From Paenibacillus sp. J45TS6 (lineage in GTDB: Bacteria; Bacillota; Bacilli; Paenibacillales; Paenibacillaceae), in contig NZ_BOSJ01000001.1 of NCBI RefSeq assembly GCF_018403285.1, positions 62,001-126,000 of the forward strand: 64,000 nucleotides of DNA. Direction: 5' to 3'. The notes beneath the pieces were generated by a model. The model was given only the letters and a program-made list of their open reading frames with translations, ran no database searches and was not told the DNA's origin. Made by a program: the position numbers and the translations under genes. Below, piece by piece: positions 1 to 9,255 of the stretch. Positions within the stretch are counted from its first letter, which is position 1. Each line of letters begins with the position of its first letter.

Positions 1-88
1 ACGCGTTGCTGTGCTTTAGTTCACAATGTGCATCGGGAAACATGGTTGCGATGGTATCAAGAATGTGACGTACAATCGTTGCATTCAT
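1..88 (-). CDS. nth: Endonuclease III, 5' end only (runs off the left edge)
   Basis: The first 29 codons are visible, from an ATG preceded by an AGGGGG ribosome site. The peptide begins MNATIVRHILDTIATMFPDA and continues with HCELKHSN, which matches the N-terminus of the DNA repair glycosylase/AP lyase Nth, an enzyme that excises oxidised pyrimidines. The helix-hairpin-helix and the FeS cluster lie outside the window. In Bacillus nth follows asnS-dnaD; here dnaD is 20 kb away, so the order has been broken. The family call rests on a short segment and on recall of that N-terminus. Confidence 0.72.
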   Translation of the reverse strand, partial: MNATIVRHILDTIATMFPDAHCELKHSNA

Positions 89-106
89 TGATGAGCTTAC
101 CCCCTA

Positions 107-146
107 CAAAAAAAACGTCTTGATACGGCTAGTCCGTATCAAGACG
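107..146 (-). terminator. Rho-independent terminator after the SLH protein gene
   Basis: A perfect 13-bp stem (116-128 with 134-146, loop of 5) is followed on the minus strand by a run of nine T. It ends the S-layer-type gene upstream and separates it from nth. Confidence 0.9.
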
Positions 147-175
147 GTCATTCTTCTTACTGCTTAAAGAAATGA

Positions 176-2902
176 CTACGGTTTGGAAATCTCAACTACT
201 ACGTTATTGAGCAGATACAATACAATATTATCATTATCTTTGAGAGATTGCACGCTCAAAGTACTATCACCTTGATGAATGTAAACATTCGGTGACAATT
301 GAAAGCGATAGTTAGTGTCTGTCGTAGAAGTACGTTTCACTTGTAGTTCATTGGTAGACGCACTATATGTCCAAAATGCTTTGGATACAGGTGAAAGCAC
401 ATGAAAAACGGGTGTTCCATCTGCATCTTTGGTCAAGATAACATGATCAGCTGTAGTAAGCGAACTAAGTGTGGTAGACGTACTGCCATTCTTAACTACT
501 TTCACCTTACTCGTATTCACAGATTCACTAGAACCCGAAGCAGTCTTATAAGTTACTGTATTTCCACTGATGCTGCTAATTTCGCCCCATGTTTGTTTTA
601 CAACTTGGATGGACTGCGGCGTATTGCCATCAAAAGATACATTGATAAGCGAACCTAATTTTAGATCAGCTGGTTTCAACGCTGCTCCATTATCGCCTGT
701 AATGGATAGTTTGTCTACATAAATTTGGCTTGTAGCTCCATCTTTTTTCACCTCAGCACGGTAGGTAGACAAATTCAGTGATTGCAGTTCAAATTGCACT
801 GCGGATTTCACATAAATTTTACTAATAACGTCCTGATTTGCACCTAGCATAGCTGTAATCTGATCGCCTGCTTTTACATCAGACAAGGAAGCACTGCTCT
901 TCCCATATAACTCAACAGAAGGAGTTGTTTGATAAGGCAAAGTGATGCTTTCACCATTCGTCTGAAGCAGTTTCACGTTCTTCGCGCTTGTACTCAGTTC
1001 CGTAACTGTTCCTTCATACTTGTAAACGATCGACAAAGACAAAGCGCGTGTCCCGATGGTATTAAGGTTCACTTTACGGCCATCTGTCAGATAAGGTTCA
1101 ATACCTGCCAGCGTTGGAGACGTTGTATTGTACTCGAGTTTTGTTTTTTCATCAAGTGTAAACACCTGAGGTTTCTTGTTCGCGTCAAGTACGGTAAGTA
1201 GTTTCGTTTTATTGTTGTATGAAACAACCGTAGCCAAATTCACTCGTTCCATTTGGCGATTGAGCACTTCAATCTTAGTAACCTCTTCATTACTATTCAG
1301 TGTAATTTCTACTACATCACCTGATTTTCCATCTGCCAGCAGATCGCTGATGATCGGCTGCTCTATTCCACTGATTACAATCTGAGGATTTGAAGCCAGG
1401 ATCTTCACTTCTAGTGAGCCGCCATCTCTCATATAAGTAACCGTCGAATGATTTGCACCAAGCTCATACAGAGTACCTCGCACCGTACGTTCTACACCTG
1501 CTGTAATTTCAATCGATTGAGCGATACTATCTTTAATTGTATATTTCACTGCGGTTCCGATCTTCAACTCAGATAGAGCTACGATCTCATTTTGATATCT
1601 AATCACACTAATTCCATCTTGAATTTTGAGTACATCGATTGTCCCAGAGTCGTTCACCACGGTAACTGTTTTAGATGTTGGATCAACCGATTGAACTTTA
1701 CCCGTAGCTGTCTTATTTACCACGCCAGATTTCACACGAACAGCAACTGGATTTTTTTGTGCAGTAAACGTTTCTCTCTGAATCTCTATAACACTTCCCG
1801 CAGTTAAGTCTGCGGCTTTAATTACATTTCCATTTTGATCGTAGAATACCGTTTTATCTGTGAATGTGTATTCTTGATACGTATCTCCGGCAAATAACCA
1901 TAGTTTGTTTCCAGACAGACGTTCAAAGCTGCCTTCTACGGATTCCGTCTTCGGTGTATTATCTAAGCTCTCTACATAAGTTGCCGTTTGGTTTTTACCG
2001 GCTACCATGACTTCGCTGTATAATGCAATGTCAGCCGCAGTAATCTTCAGCTCCGAAGCACTCGTAAAGAAAGGCGTATTTGCATTTCTTGTGAATGTTA
2101 CATATGTACTGCCGGTGTACAAGGTTATTTTGCTGTCAGTCAGTTCGGTTATGTATCCCTTGTATTGTCCTGCATAAGAATAATCTTTGTATCCCCCGCC
2201 ACGACTAAAGAACGTCGCTAACTGAGCACGAGTTACATTTCCCTGTGGATTGAATTTATTGCCTGATATTCCCTGGGCAATATTCAAATCAACCGCTACA
2301 CTTACGTAGCCTTTCACACCATCCGATATTTTGTCATTATCCGCAAAATCGGTAGGCGCATTTCCTGCTGCCTTCGCTTCTGCTTCTTTATCGATGGCTC
2401 TAATTAACAACTTTGTAATCCATTCACGAGAAGCTTTTTTCTCTCCCCAAGTCCCTTTATCAATCTTTACTTTTGCTTCTTCTTTCTCATCAACTAGATC
2501 GAGATCAAATGCTAAGGAAACATAGGATTTAAAATAATTGCTTGTTGAAATACCTGTGGGAAGTTTTGCTTTATCAGCGGCAGGAAGCTCTGATTCTCTA
2601 TTCACAAATCGAATAGCCATCGTAATCGCTTCTTGCTGGGTTACTGCATCACCTGGTCTAAACAATCCGTTGTTACCTAGAAGAATATTCTGTGAAGCTA
2701 ACTTGTAAATATGCTTTTCTGCCCAATACCCGCTTTTTACATCACTGAACATACCTGTTGCCGCTTTAGCCGTAACAGAAACGGGAGCTGTTTCAGCTCC
2801 CGCTACTCCTGCGTAGGCACTAAGCGCCATCAGGCTGGCGAGCATGGCAGATACCATTTTTTTAGAAGGAATGGAATTGATATTGCTAGGTTTGAAAGTC
2901 AA
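176..2902 (-). CDS. Large secreted S-layer homology (SLH) domain protein
   Basis: The 908-residue protein has a signal peptide (basic start, hydrophobic segment at about residues 17-35, cleavage near AGA/ETA) and three N-terminal SLH units at about 52-100, 120-170 and 185-235. The last unit carries the typical VTRAQLATFF segment. SLH domains bind pyruvylated secondary cell-wall polymer, so the protein should sit on the cell surface. The remaining 670 residues are repetitive beta-rich sequence with many VxxVxxG-like strands and no catalytic motif that I recognise. The start is TTG with an AGAGGAG site 8 bases upstream; no ATG fits better. It could be an S-layer protein or another surface-anchored structural protein. 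Confidence 0.88.
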   Translation of the reverse strand: MTFKPSNINSIPSKKMVSAMLASLMALSAYAGVAGAETAPVSVTAKAATGMFSDVKSGYWAEKHIYKLASQNILLGNNGLFRPGDAVTQQEAITMAIRFVNRESELPAADKAKLPTGISTSNYFKSYVSLAFDLDLVDEKEEAKVKIDKGTWGEKKASREWITKLLIRAIDKEAEAKAAGNAPTDFADNDKISDGVKGYVSVAVDLNIAQGISGNKFNPQGNVTRAQLATFFSRGGGYKDYSYAGQYKGYITELTDSKITLYTGSTYVTFTRNANTPFFTSASELKITAADIALYSEVMVAGKNQTATYVESLDNTPKTESVEGSFERLSGNKLWLFAGDTYQEYTFTDKTVFYDQNGNVIKAADLTAGSVIEIQRETFTAQKNPVAVRVKSGVVNKTATGKVQSVDPTSKTVTVVNDSGTIDVLKIQDGISVIRYQNEIVALSELKIGTAVKYTIKDSIAQSIEITAGVERTVRGTLYELGANHSTVTYMRDGGSLEVKILASNPQIVISGIEQPIISDLLADGKSGDVVEITLNSNEEVTKIEVLNRQMERVNLATVVSYNNKTKLLTVLDANKKPQVFTLDEKTKLEYNTTSPTLAGIEPYLTDGRKVNLNTIGTRALSLSIVYKYEGTVTELSTSAKNVKLLQTNGESITLPYQTTPSVELYGKSSASLSDVKAGDQITAMLGANQDVISKIYVKSAVQFELQSLNLSTYRAEVKKDGATSQIYVDKLSITGDNGAALKPADLKLGSLINVSFDGNTPQSIQVVKQTWGEISSISGNTVTYKTASGSSESVNTSKVKVVKNGSTSTTLSSLTTADHVILTKDADGTPVFHVLSPVSKAFWTYSASTNELQVKRTSTTDTNYRFQLSPNVYIHQGDSTLSVQSLKDNDNIVLYLLNNVVVEISKP

Positions 2903-2977
2903 AGTAATTTCTCCTCTCTTATATGCACATCAAATCTTTTGCCATGTCGGCAGCCGAACAAACGATTGTCCTGCTCC

Positions 2978-3649
2978 CTATTCTTTTGTCATGGGGTGTT
3001 CAAGTTCAACATGTCCCATCAAGCTTTCTTTCTGTTCACCATCGACGAGTAGTTCAAGGGAGGTAACCTCTTCGAACTGGAAGAAGGTTTGTTTAAGAGC
3101 ATCAAGTGCAAATTGTTCTCCGCCCGAACCAAGATTAGCAGTTGCTGGAATTTTAAGATCAAGGGTAATCTTTCCGCCATCCACTTCGAGTTTATTTATT
3201 GTAATCTCTTCGGACCAAAGAGGAATTAATTCCTCACTATCACTTTTCTGTAGTGCTTTGAAAGCCGACTCATATTTACTCCAGTCCGTTTTAAAGGTGA
3301 TCTCACCTTTTGTTTCTTTTAATTCCAACTGTTCGGGGTCTGTGTAAAAGAGTGTGATCGTTTCTTGCTTGTTCTCTTCAGAAGGAGTTGTTGCCCCGCC
3401 GTTCGCTTGTCCCTCCGTTGTACCCCCAGTAACAGGAGTACCCTCTGGATCCCCGTTTGTCACATCATCACCCGGTTCTTCTGTATTAACGGGATCTTCA
3501 GTCGGTTGTAAATTATCTACCCCCGATTCTCCTGCACCGTTGCCTTGCTGCCCGGATGGAGCTAACGGAGGTTTGTCGGCTCCACAAGCCGTTACTACCA
3601 AAAGCATTGCTGCAAGAAGAGTGATCATCCACCACTTTTTATTGTTCAT
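2978..3649 (-). CDS. GerMN-domain lipoprotein
   Basis: The 223-residue protein opens with a lipoprotein signal ending in the lipobox VTAC at about residue 22. A low-complexity Gly/Pro/Glu/Thr linker runs to about residue 95. The C-terminal half (about 96-220, starting ITLFYTDPEQ) looks like a GerMN domain, found in the sporulation/germination protein GerM and in lipoproteins of Gram-positive cell envelopes. It should be anchored on the outer face of the membrane. It lies between an SLH protein and a cell-wall amidase on the same strand, with 24 bases to the amidase, so a role in envelope or spore-cortex remodelling is likely but not shown. Confidence 0.83.
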   Translation of the reverse strand: MNNKKWWMITLLAAMLLVVTACGADKPPLAPSGQQGNGAGESGVDNLQPTEDPVNTEEPGDDVTNGDPEGTPVTGGTTEGQANGGATTPSEENKQETITLFYTDPEQLELKETKGEITFKTDWSKYESAFKALQKSDSEELIPLWSEEITINKLEVDGGKITLDLKIPATANLGSGGEQFALDALKQTFFQFEEVTSLELLVDGEQKESLMGHVELEHPMTKE

Positions 3650-3673
3650 TAGTCAAATCCCCCTTCATTTCTC

Positions 3674-5068
3674 TTATTTCACGTTTAAGTATTCCTTCAT
3701 GCCTTTAACAACACCTTCAGCAACTCGGTTCTGGAATGTTTCATTAAAAAGAGCTGCTTCGTCATTTTTGTTGGATAGGAATCCAACCTCTAGCAAAATA
3801 GCGGGCATTGTTGTATCACGGATAACTGCAAAGTTTCCTGTTTTTACGCCGCGGTCTTTTAGTCCTGCCGCCTGTACCATATATTTGTGGACAGTGCTTG
3901 CAAGAGATTTACTGTTTGCACGATAGTAATAGGTTTCAGAACCCGTCGCAGCAGCCGGTCCACTATTCGCATGAATAGATAGGAAAAGATCTGCCTTCGC
4001 TTTATTCGCTAGACTTACACGTTCAGATAGTTTAAGGAAATTGTCATCATCCCGCGTCATAATGACTTTAATAGCCGACTCTTTTTTCAATAGTTGTTCA
4101 ATTTTCAGTGCAAGGGATAGATTAAAATCCTTTTCTCTCTTGCCTGTTACACCAATAGCACCTGGATCTTGATCCCCATGACCTGCATCAATGACCACCG
4201 TTTTCTTCACAGTTGGTGTCGGCGTTGTTTCTCCTCCGCTTGTGTTAAACGTTACGGTAATGAGACCTGCTGAGGTTGTTGAGAGCTTGTACGTCATGGC
4301 TTTGCTCAGATCCACTACGACACGAACGGTCGATGGACTTTCACTAAAGAGGGAGTATCTTACTTTTTCCACACCTGGATAGCCATCCACAATGATCTGT
4401 CCTGCTGTACTTTTTGTCAGATCAAGCGCTTGTGTCCCTTCAAAAAGACTGCTGAATTCCGAATGAGGAATATCAACGACAACCCGATTTGGTGAAGTCA
4501 TTGCGAAGGCAGAAGGTACAGCTCCTCCGCTTGTTGCGATCATTAGTTTACTGTCTGAAAAGCTGATCCCATTCACCTGAGTTAAATCGGATTCATTACC
4601 AGCAGCGGGCGGCTGGATCGTTTCACCGCCAGATCCGCTATTTTGAGATACAAGATAAACGGACTTCGTTTGGTTGTTCCAACTCACTTTCATTCCCATT
4701 GCCTCTGCAATAAAACGAATCGGAACAAGCGTCGTCCCTTTTTTAATCATAGGAGCCATATCGAGACTAATTTTGGAACCGTCAACGGTGGCAGTTTTTT
4801 TCCCTACTACCATTTTTATTACTTTTTCATCTTGAATTATAGTAACCGTCTTCGTCTTCTGTTCCCAACCGACGCTGTATCCTAGTTTTTCTGAGACGAC
4901 ACGAATAGGTATCATGACTTTGTTACTGATGAGCTCAGCACTTGCACCAGAAGATAAACTTACCTGACTACCATCGAGATAAATCTTGATGTTGGCGGCT
5001 GCTTGTCCATATCCAGGAAATAACCATACAAAACAGAGCAACGCAACCAAAATTTTTAACTTTTTCAT
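3674..5068 (-). CDS. N-acetylmuramoyl-L-alanine amidase (AmiC/CwlC type) with wall-binding domains
   Basis: This 464-residue secreted enzyme cuts the bond between MurNAc and the stem peptide. It has a signal peptide (1-24), a copper-amine-oxidase-N-like domain at about 26-140 containing two VMIPIRVVSEKLG/LVPIRFIAEAMG repeats, an AMIN domain at about 165-275, and an Amidase_3 catalytic domain at about 290-462. Zinc and catalytic residues are visible in IDAGHGDQDPGAIG, SIHANSG and LLEVGFLSN. The ATG start follows a GGAAGGGTGAAGG ribosome site. The gene probably forms a unit with the GerMN lipoprotein that follows. The domain combination is familiar in Paenibacillus-type genomes; the exact cell-cycle or sporulation role cannot be told. 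Confidence 0.93.
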   Translation of the reverse strand: MKKLKILVALLCFVWLFPGYGQAAANIKIYLDGSQVSLSSGASAELISNKVMIPIRVVSEKLGYSVGWEQKTKTVTIIQDEKVIKMVVGKKTATVDGSKISLDMAPMIKKGTTLVPIRFIAEAMGMKVSWNNQTKSVYLVSQNSGSGGETIQPPAAGNESDLTQVNGISFSDSKLMIATSGGAVPSAFAMTSPNRVVVDIPHSEFSSLFEGTQALDLTKSTAGQIIVDGYPGVEKVRYSLFSESPSTVRVVVDLSKAMTYKLSTTSAGLITVTFNTSGGETTPTPTVKKTVVIDAGHGDQDPGAIGVTGKREKDFNLSLALKIEQLLKKESAIKVIMTRDDDNFLKLSERVSLANKAKADLFLSIHANSGPAAATGSETYYYRANSKSLASTVHKYMVQAAGLKDRGVKTGNFAVIRDTTMPAILLEVGFLSNKNDEAALFNETFQNRVAEGVVKGMKEYLNVK

Positions 5069-5395
5069 CCTTCACCCTTCCAATTCTGTATTATTTCGCT
5101 CTAGTAAACATTTGCTAATAAATTAGCTAAATTTACTAATAACTTAATAATAGACGAGAGAAAAGTGTGAAAGTTGCGAATTATCGCCTCTTTTTTTGAA
5201 ATAATGAGGGAAATCATCCAGTCTTACTGTAACATTTTAGCATATTTCTTAACATTTTCCGATAAAAATATTAAAATTGTCTTTTGTTAGTTGCACTTTT
5301 AATAGAGAATAATTGAAATTGATTCAGTTCACGAAAAATAAAAAAAAAGATCTGAGGATCACATGGACCATCAAATCTTTTCTCTGTTTTGAAAT
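5069..5395. other. AT-rich intergenic region between leuD and the amidase gene
   Basis: There is no ORF with a ribosome site here. At the leuD side lies its probable terminator. An extended -10 (TGC plus TAAAAT, minus strand, 5234-5242) is a possible amidase promoter with a leader of about 160 bases, but no convincing -35 accompanies it. Closer to the amidase are AT-rich imperfect repeats of TTAGTAAA/TTAGCAAA type of unknown meaning. Confidence 0.5.
5341..5379 (-). terminator. Probable terminator of leuCD
   Basis: A 33-base imperfect hairpin (three mismatches in the stem) is followed on the minus strand by eight T, 17 bases after the leuD stop. The stem is weaker than the other terminators in the window. 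Confidence 0.6.
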
Positions 5396-5998
5396 TTAGC
5401 TGAACAAAATGGAAGAGTGCTTGTTTTCATACTCCGAAATGGCATCTGCATGCTGTAAAGTCAAACCGATATCATCAAGCCCTTGCAAAAGGAACTGTCT
5501 TCGGTGCTCATCTAGATCAAAATGAATCTCTAATCCGTAGGCATCCGTAATCGTTTTATTCTCTAAATCAATGTTTAACTGATAGCCATCATGCTGACTT
5601 GTACGTTGAAATAGATCTTCGACTTGTTCTTCTGACAATTTGATCGGAAGAATTCCATTTTTGAAACAGTTATTATAGAAAATATCTGCAAAAGAAGGGG
5701 CAATGACAGAGCGAAATCCAAAGTCCATAATAGCCCACGGCGCATGTTCACGAGAAGAACCACATCCAAAGTTAGCTCGGGAAAGGAGAACTGAAGCTCC
5801 CTTGTATTCCGGCTGATTCAATGAAAATGAAGTGATCTCATTGCCTTCTTGGTCAAATCTCCATTCGTAAAATAAAAATTGTCCAAATCCTGTACGCTCA
5901 ATTCGTTTCAAAAACTGTTTTGGGATAATCGCATCTGTATCCACGTTTACCCGGTCAACGGGTGCTACAATACCTGTTAATTTAGTAAAAGCCTCCAT
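5396..5998 (-). CDS. leuD: 3-isopropylmalate dehydratase, small subunit
   Basis: LeuD pairs with LeuC to isomerise 2- to 3-isopropylmalate in leucine synthesis in the cytoplasm. The 200-residue swivelling domain shows [15 protein letters not shown] near the start and [13 protein letters not shown] in the middle, both LeuD hallmarks. The reading frame is open 17 codons further upstream, but the start chosen (MEAFTKLTG) has a GGAGAGGAG site at good distance and matches the usual LeuD N-terminus. It lies 20 bases after leuC, which implies co-transcription. leuA and leuB are not in this window. Confidence 0.97.
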   Translation of the reverse strand: MEAFTKLTGIVAPVDRVNVDTDAIIPKQFLKRIERTGFGQFLFYEWRFDQEGNEITSFSLNQPEYKGASVLLSRANFGCGSSREHAPWAIMDFGFRSVIAPSFADIFYNNCFKNGILPIKLSEEQVEDLFQRTSQHDGYQLNIDLENKTITDAYGLEIHFDLDEHRRQFLLQGLDDIGLTLQHADAISEYENKHSSILFS

Positions 5999-6018
5999 GT
6001 TAATAGCTCCTCTCCGCG

Positions 6019-7440
6019 TTAGTTCGCAACTTCTGATTTCAGTTTCCAATCTCTAACATCTACAAAACGTCCTTTAATTGCTGCTGCTGCTGCCATTGCT
6101 GGCGATACCAAATGAGTCCGTCCACCTCGGCCTTGACGACCTTCAAAGTTACGGTTAGATGTTGAGGCACACCGTTGTCCGGGTTGAAGCACATCTGGAT
6201 TCATAGCAAGACACATACTGCATCCCGCTTCACGCCATTCAAAACCAGCCTCTATAAATACTTTATCCAGTCCTTCTTCTTCTGCCTGGATTTTCACTCG
6301 GCCTGAACCGGGTACAACAATTGCGGTAACACGATCAGATACTTTGTATCCTTTCGCGATATCGGCTGCTGCCCGAAGGTCTTCAATACGGCCATTTGTA
6401 CAAGATCCAATAAATACATAATCAATCTCAATATCAGCCATCGGAGTTCCTGGGATAAGTCCCATATATTCAATTGCTTTTTCAGCAGCTTTACGTTCGT
6501 TTTCCGTCGGAAGTTCAGCTGGAACTGGAACACGAGAGGAAATATCTGTTCCCATACCAGGGCTTGTTCCCCAGGTTACTTGTGGAATAAGTGACTCTAC
6601 ATCAAACTCCAGAACCGTATCAAATTCTGCTCCTTCGTCCGTTGTAAGTTCATCCCATCTAAGTTTAGCAGCTTCAAAATCCGTGTCTTTCGGTACATAC
6701 TGACGACCTTTAAGATAATTATAAGTCGTTTCATCTGGAGCGATCATTCCTGCTCTTGCTCCACCTTCAATCGACATGTTACATACGGTCATACGTTCTT
6801 CCATGCTGAGAGAACGAATGGCTTCTCCTGTATACTCGATAACATACCCTGTAGCAAAATCGGTACCGTATTTAGCGATAACACCCAAAATCATATCTTT
6901 AGCCGTTACGCCTGGTTTACGCTGGCCGACAAAGCGAACTTCCATTGTCTTTGCTTTTGCTTGCTGTAAACACTGGGTAGCTAGTACGTGTTCTACTTCA
7001 CTCGTTCCAATACCAAAGGCAAGTGCACCAAATGCACCATGTGTGGAAGTGTGACTATCACCGCATACAATTGTTTTTCCAGGATGAGTTAAACCGAGTT
7101 CAGGGCCCATTACGTGAACGACCCCTTGATCGAGGGTATCTAGGTCATACAGCTTAACGCCAAATTCACGACAGTTTGCAGAGAGGGTATCAATCTGCTG
7201 TTTTGAGATCGGATCCGTAATATTATAACGATCTTTCGTCGGTACATTATGGTCCATCGTAGCAAAAGTAAGCTCAGGGCGGCGAACCTTGCGTCCGCTG
7301 AGACGCAGACCCTCAAATGCTTGCGGAGAGGTAACTTCATGAACGAGGTGCAAATCAATATAGAGAATGCTTGGCTTTCCTTCTTCTTGCGTAATCACAT
7401 GATTATCCCAAATCTTTTCGAACATCGTCTTTTTGCTCAT
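6019..7440 (-). CDS. leuC: 3-isopropylmalate dehydratase, large subunit
   Basis: LeuC carries the [4Fe-4S] cluster of isopropylmalate isomerase. It is 473 residues long, as expected. Cluster ligands are visible in IGSCTNGR and in [11 protein letters not shown]; other conserved segments are [19 protein letters not shown] and [16 protein letters not shown] three codons upstream also lies in frame, but the ATG used here has GAGG eight bases before it. It heads the leuCD unit; the region upstream carries a LysR-type box and a large inverted repeat, annotated separately. Confidence 0.97.
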   Translation of the reverse strand: MSKKTMFEKIWDNHVITQEEGKPSILYIDLHLVHEVTSPQAFEGLRLSGRKVRRPELTFATMDHNVPTKDRYNITDPISKQQIDTLSANCREFGVKLYDLDTLDQGVVHVMGPELGLTHPGKTIVCGDSHTSTHGAFGALAFGIGTSEVEHVLATQCLQQAKAKTMEVRFVGQRKPGVTAKDMILGVIAKYGTDFATGYVIEYTGEAIRSLSMEERMTVCNMSIEGGARAGMIAPDETTYNYLKGRQYVPKDTDFEAAKLRWDELTTDEGAEFDTVLEFDVESLIPQVTWGTSPGMGTDISSRVPVPAELPTENERKAAEKAIEYMGLIPGTPMADIEIDYVFIGSCTNGRIEDLRAAADIAKGYKVSDRVTAIVVPGSGRVKIQAEEEGLDKVFIEAGFEWREAGCSMCLAMNPDVLQPGQRCASTSNRNFEGRQGRGGRTHLVSPAMAAAAAIKGRFVDVRDWKLKSEVAN

Positions 7441-7563
7441 TATATTCACCTCAGCTAAATTTTCGTTCTCAATTTAGAAGGACATCACATGCCGCTTCTA
7501 TTAATGAACTCAATATAGCATGAGAAATACATATTGTTCCAAGATATAAAAACTATAGAACTG

Positions 7564-7578
7564 ATAGGATTACCCTAT
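7564..7578. promoter_or_regulatory. Candidate LysR-type operator upstream of leuC
   Basis: The dyad ATAGG-ATTAC-CCTAT contains the T-N11-A core typical of LysR-family binding sites and sits about 125 bases before leuC. A LysR gene lies 650 bases further upstream. The link between the two is inferred from position only. Confidence 0.45.
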
Positions 7579-7612
7579 AGACTATTTCGTGGTGCCATGC
7601 ACAAATTCCATA

Positions 7613-7661
7613 GGTTAAGTGAAAAGTGCATCTTATAGGAACTTTGCACCATCACTTAACC
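7613..7661. repeat. Long interrupted inverted repeat between the DUF3889 gene and leuC
   Basis: GGTTAAGTG (7613-7621) and CACTTAACC (7653-7661) form a perfect 9-bp arm. Inside it GTGCA (7626-7630) and TGCAC (7645-7649) form a second arm. It follows the stop of the small secreted protein gene, but no T-run follows on either strand, so it is not a standard terminator. It may be an operator or a leader structure for leuC. Confidence 0.6.
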
Positions 7662-7689
7662 TTGGTATTCATAAATTTGCTCCGCACCG

Positions 7690-8040
7690 CTAATGAATAG
7701 CTGTAAAATCAACATTTAATAATTCATCGGTTTGCGGGTTAAATCGGACCGTGACCTCAACCGTCAATTCCTTATTATCTTTTTGTATTAATAGACGAAA
7801 TTTCTCTTCCGCTATAGATTCCGAAATAACGGTTCTTCCCATGTGAGCATAATCCTTCACAGGAGCACCATACTTGGTCTCGGCTTTCTTTACAGCAATG
7901 ACACCCCACTTTGCATAAGCAGGTTCAGCATGAGCAGCAGGCATCTGATACGGAAACCATATGCTTGAGGAACATAGAATGAGCAGGAGTGAGCCTGCAG
8001 CAACCCTTCTCTTTATTTTACTGGTAAGTGAATTTTTCAA
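7690..8040 (-). CDS. Small secreted DUF3889 (YqzG/YhdC-like) protein
   Basis: The 116-residue protein has a signal peptide (basic start, hydrophobic stretch about 15-30, Ala-rich cleavage region PAAHAEPAYA). The mature part shows YAKWGVIAVKKAETKYGAPV and DYAHMGRTVIS, the pattern I associate with the DUF3889 family of small exported Bacillus proteins of unknown function. The start is TTG, with AAGGAG about 11 bases upstream; an ATG in the ribosome site region runs into a stop at once. It stands alone, divergent from the LysR gene. Confidence 0.7.
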   Translation of the reverse strand: MKNSLTSKIKRRVAAGSLLLILCSSSIWFPYQMPAAHAEPAYAKWGVIAVKKAETKYGAPVKDYAHMGRTVISESIAEEKFRLLIQKDNKELTVEVTVRFNPQTDELLNVDFTAIH

Positions 8041-8233
8041 AGGTTAAGCATCTCCTTCTTTTATTCTCTTTATAGAGATTTCATGTCCTTCTCATTATTC
8101 AACAATGACTAGCACGCTATGCGCTTATTGTTCATTTCAATAAATTAGATATCTCATTAAAGGAAAAACCTATATACTAAAAACAGAATATTTCTAGGAT
8201 ATGTATTTTCTTATAAACATGAGGTGAATCATT

Positions 8234-9154
8234 ATGGAACTTAGACAATTACAATATGCGCTTCAAATTGCAGCAGAAAAAAACTTTTCAAGAGCTGCTG
8301 AAAAGCTTCACATTGCTCAGCCCTCCCTAAGTCAACAGTTGTCTAAGCTTGAGAAAGAATTGGGGGTTTTACTTTTCCAGCGCAACACTAGTTCTGTGGA
8401 GTTAACTCATGCAGGTGCTTCTTTTGTATCCAAAGCAAGTGACATCCTTGATGCTGTTGAACTTCTTAAGCAAGAGATGTCGGATATCTCTCAGCTTCGT
8501 AAAGGAAAAGTCATTGTTGGGAGTATGCCGATTACAGGCTCCCATCTGTTGCCGCATGTCCTTCCTACTTTTCGTGAAAATTATCCTGATATCGAAATCA
8601 CTTTGCTAGAGGACTCTTCTATGAATCTTGAAAAATTAACAGCCAGCGGCAAAAGTGATCTCAGCTTGTTATCCCTTCCTCTTCAAGAGCCTTCCCTATC
8701 TTACATCGAGATTGGCGAAGAAAGGATTGATCTAGCCGTACCTAAAGATCATCCCCTCGCACTCCGTGATCCAGCTTCTTCGTCTCAAGTGAGGTTAGAA
8801 GAACTCGCGGAAGAATCTTTTGTGGTACTAAAAAAAGGCCAGGGTTTTCGCAAACTGACCTTCGACTTGTGCCAAGCAGCGGGATTTGAACCAAAAGTGG
8901 TGTTCGAGAGCAATAACATGGAAACCGTACAATCGCTTGTGGCTACAGGCATGGGAATCACTCTTGTCCCGAGGTTTATCGCAAGGGCGCCGCGCAGTGA
9001 ATTTATTCCTGTATACCTGCCAATTGAAGATACTCCTAGTCGCACACTCGTTATAGCTTACCGTAAAGGCCGCTATCTTTCCGGAGCTGCGGAAGCTTTT
9101 ATAGAGACCTTTCGATCAACGATTAAGGAAATGTCTACCGAATGGGAAAAATGA
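8234..9154 (+). CDS. LysR-family transcriptional regulator
   Basis: A 306-residue LysR protein. The N-terminal winged helix-turn-helix (about 1-60: MELRQLQYALQIAAEKNFSR, then AAEKLHIAQPSLSQQLSKLE) is followed by a coiled linker and a periplasmic-binding-like effector domain (about 90-295). A GAGGTG ribosome site precedes the ATG. It is divergent from the DUF3889 gene and closest to leuCD among metabolic genes; a T-N11-A box upstream of leuC makes leuCD a possible target. Effector and target cannot be read from sequence; a CcpC- or CysL-like role is an equal possibility. Confidence 0.9.
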   Translation: MELRQLQYALQIAAEKNFSRAAEKLHIAQPSLSQQLSKLEKELGVLLFQRNTSSVELTHAGASFVSKASDILDAVELLKQEMSDISQLRKGKVIVGSMPITGSHLLPHVLPTFRENYPDIEITLLEDSSMNLEKLTASGKSDLSLLSLPLQEPSLSYIEIGEERIDLAVPKDHPLALRDPASSSQVRLEELAEESFVVLKKGQGFRKLTFDLCQAAGFEPKVVFESNNMETVQSLVATGMGITLVPRFIARAPRSEFIPVYLPIEDTPSRTLVIAYRKGRYLSGAAEAFIETFRSTIKEMSTEWEK

Positions 9155-9160
9155 ACACAA

Positions 9161-9200
9161 AAGCAGCCCGGATCATCCGGGCTGCTTTCGCTGTCTTTTT
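9161..9200 (+). terminator. Terminator of the LysR gene
   Basis: The hairpin AAGCAGCCCGGA / TCCGGGCTGCTT (9161-9188) begins seven bases after the stop codon. TTTCGCTGTCTTTTT follows, an interrupted T tract. Confidence 0.82.
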
Positions 9201-9255
9201 ACAGTAATTATTCACTACTTCAAGAAGGACCAAATATACTTTGTACGCTTACGCT

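Noticed and set aside
401-658. Plus-strand ORF opposite the SLH protein gene
   Set aside because: It lies fully inside a well-supported gene, has no ribosome site and encodes a Cys/Arg/Ile-rich peptide typical of antisense reading.
2844-3347. 167-codon plus-strand ORF opposite the GerMN gene
   Set aside because: Shadow of a coding strand with lipobox and domain; Ser/Leu-rich, no ribosome site.
3354-3926. 190-codon plus-strand ORF opposite the GerMN and amidase genes
   Set aside because: It spans the gap between two real genes on the other strand; the long Pro/Ser/Val stretch is the mirror of the lipoprotein's low-complexity linker.
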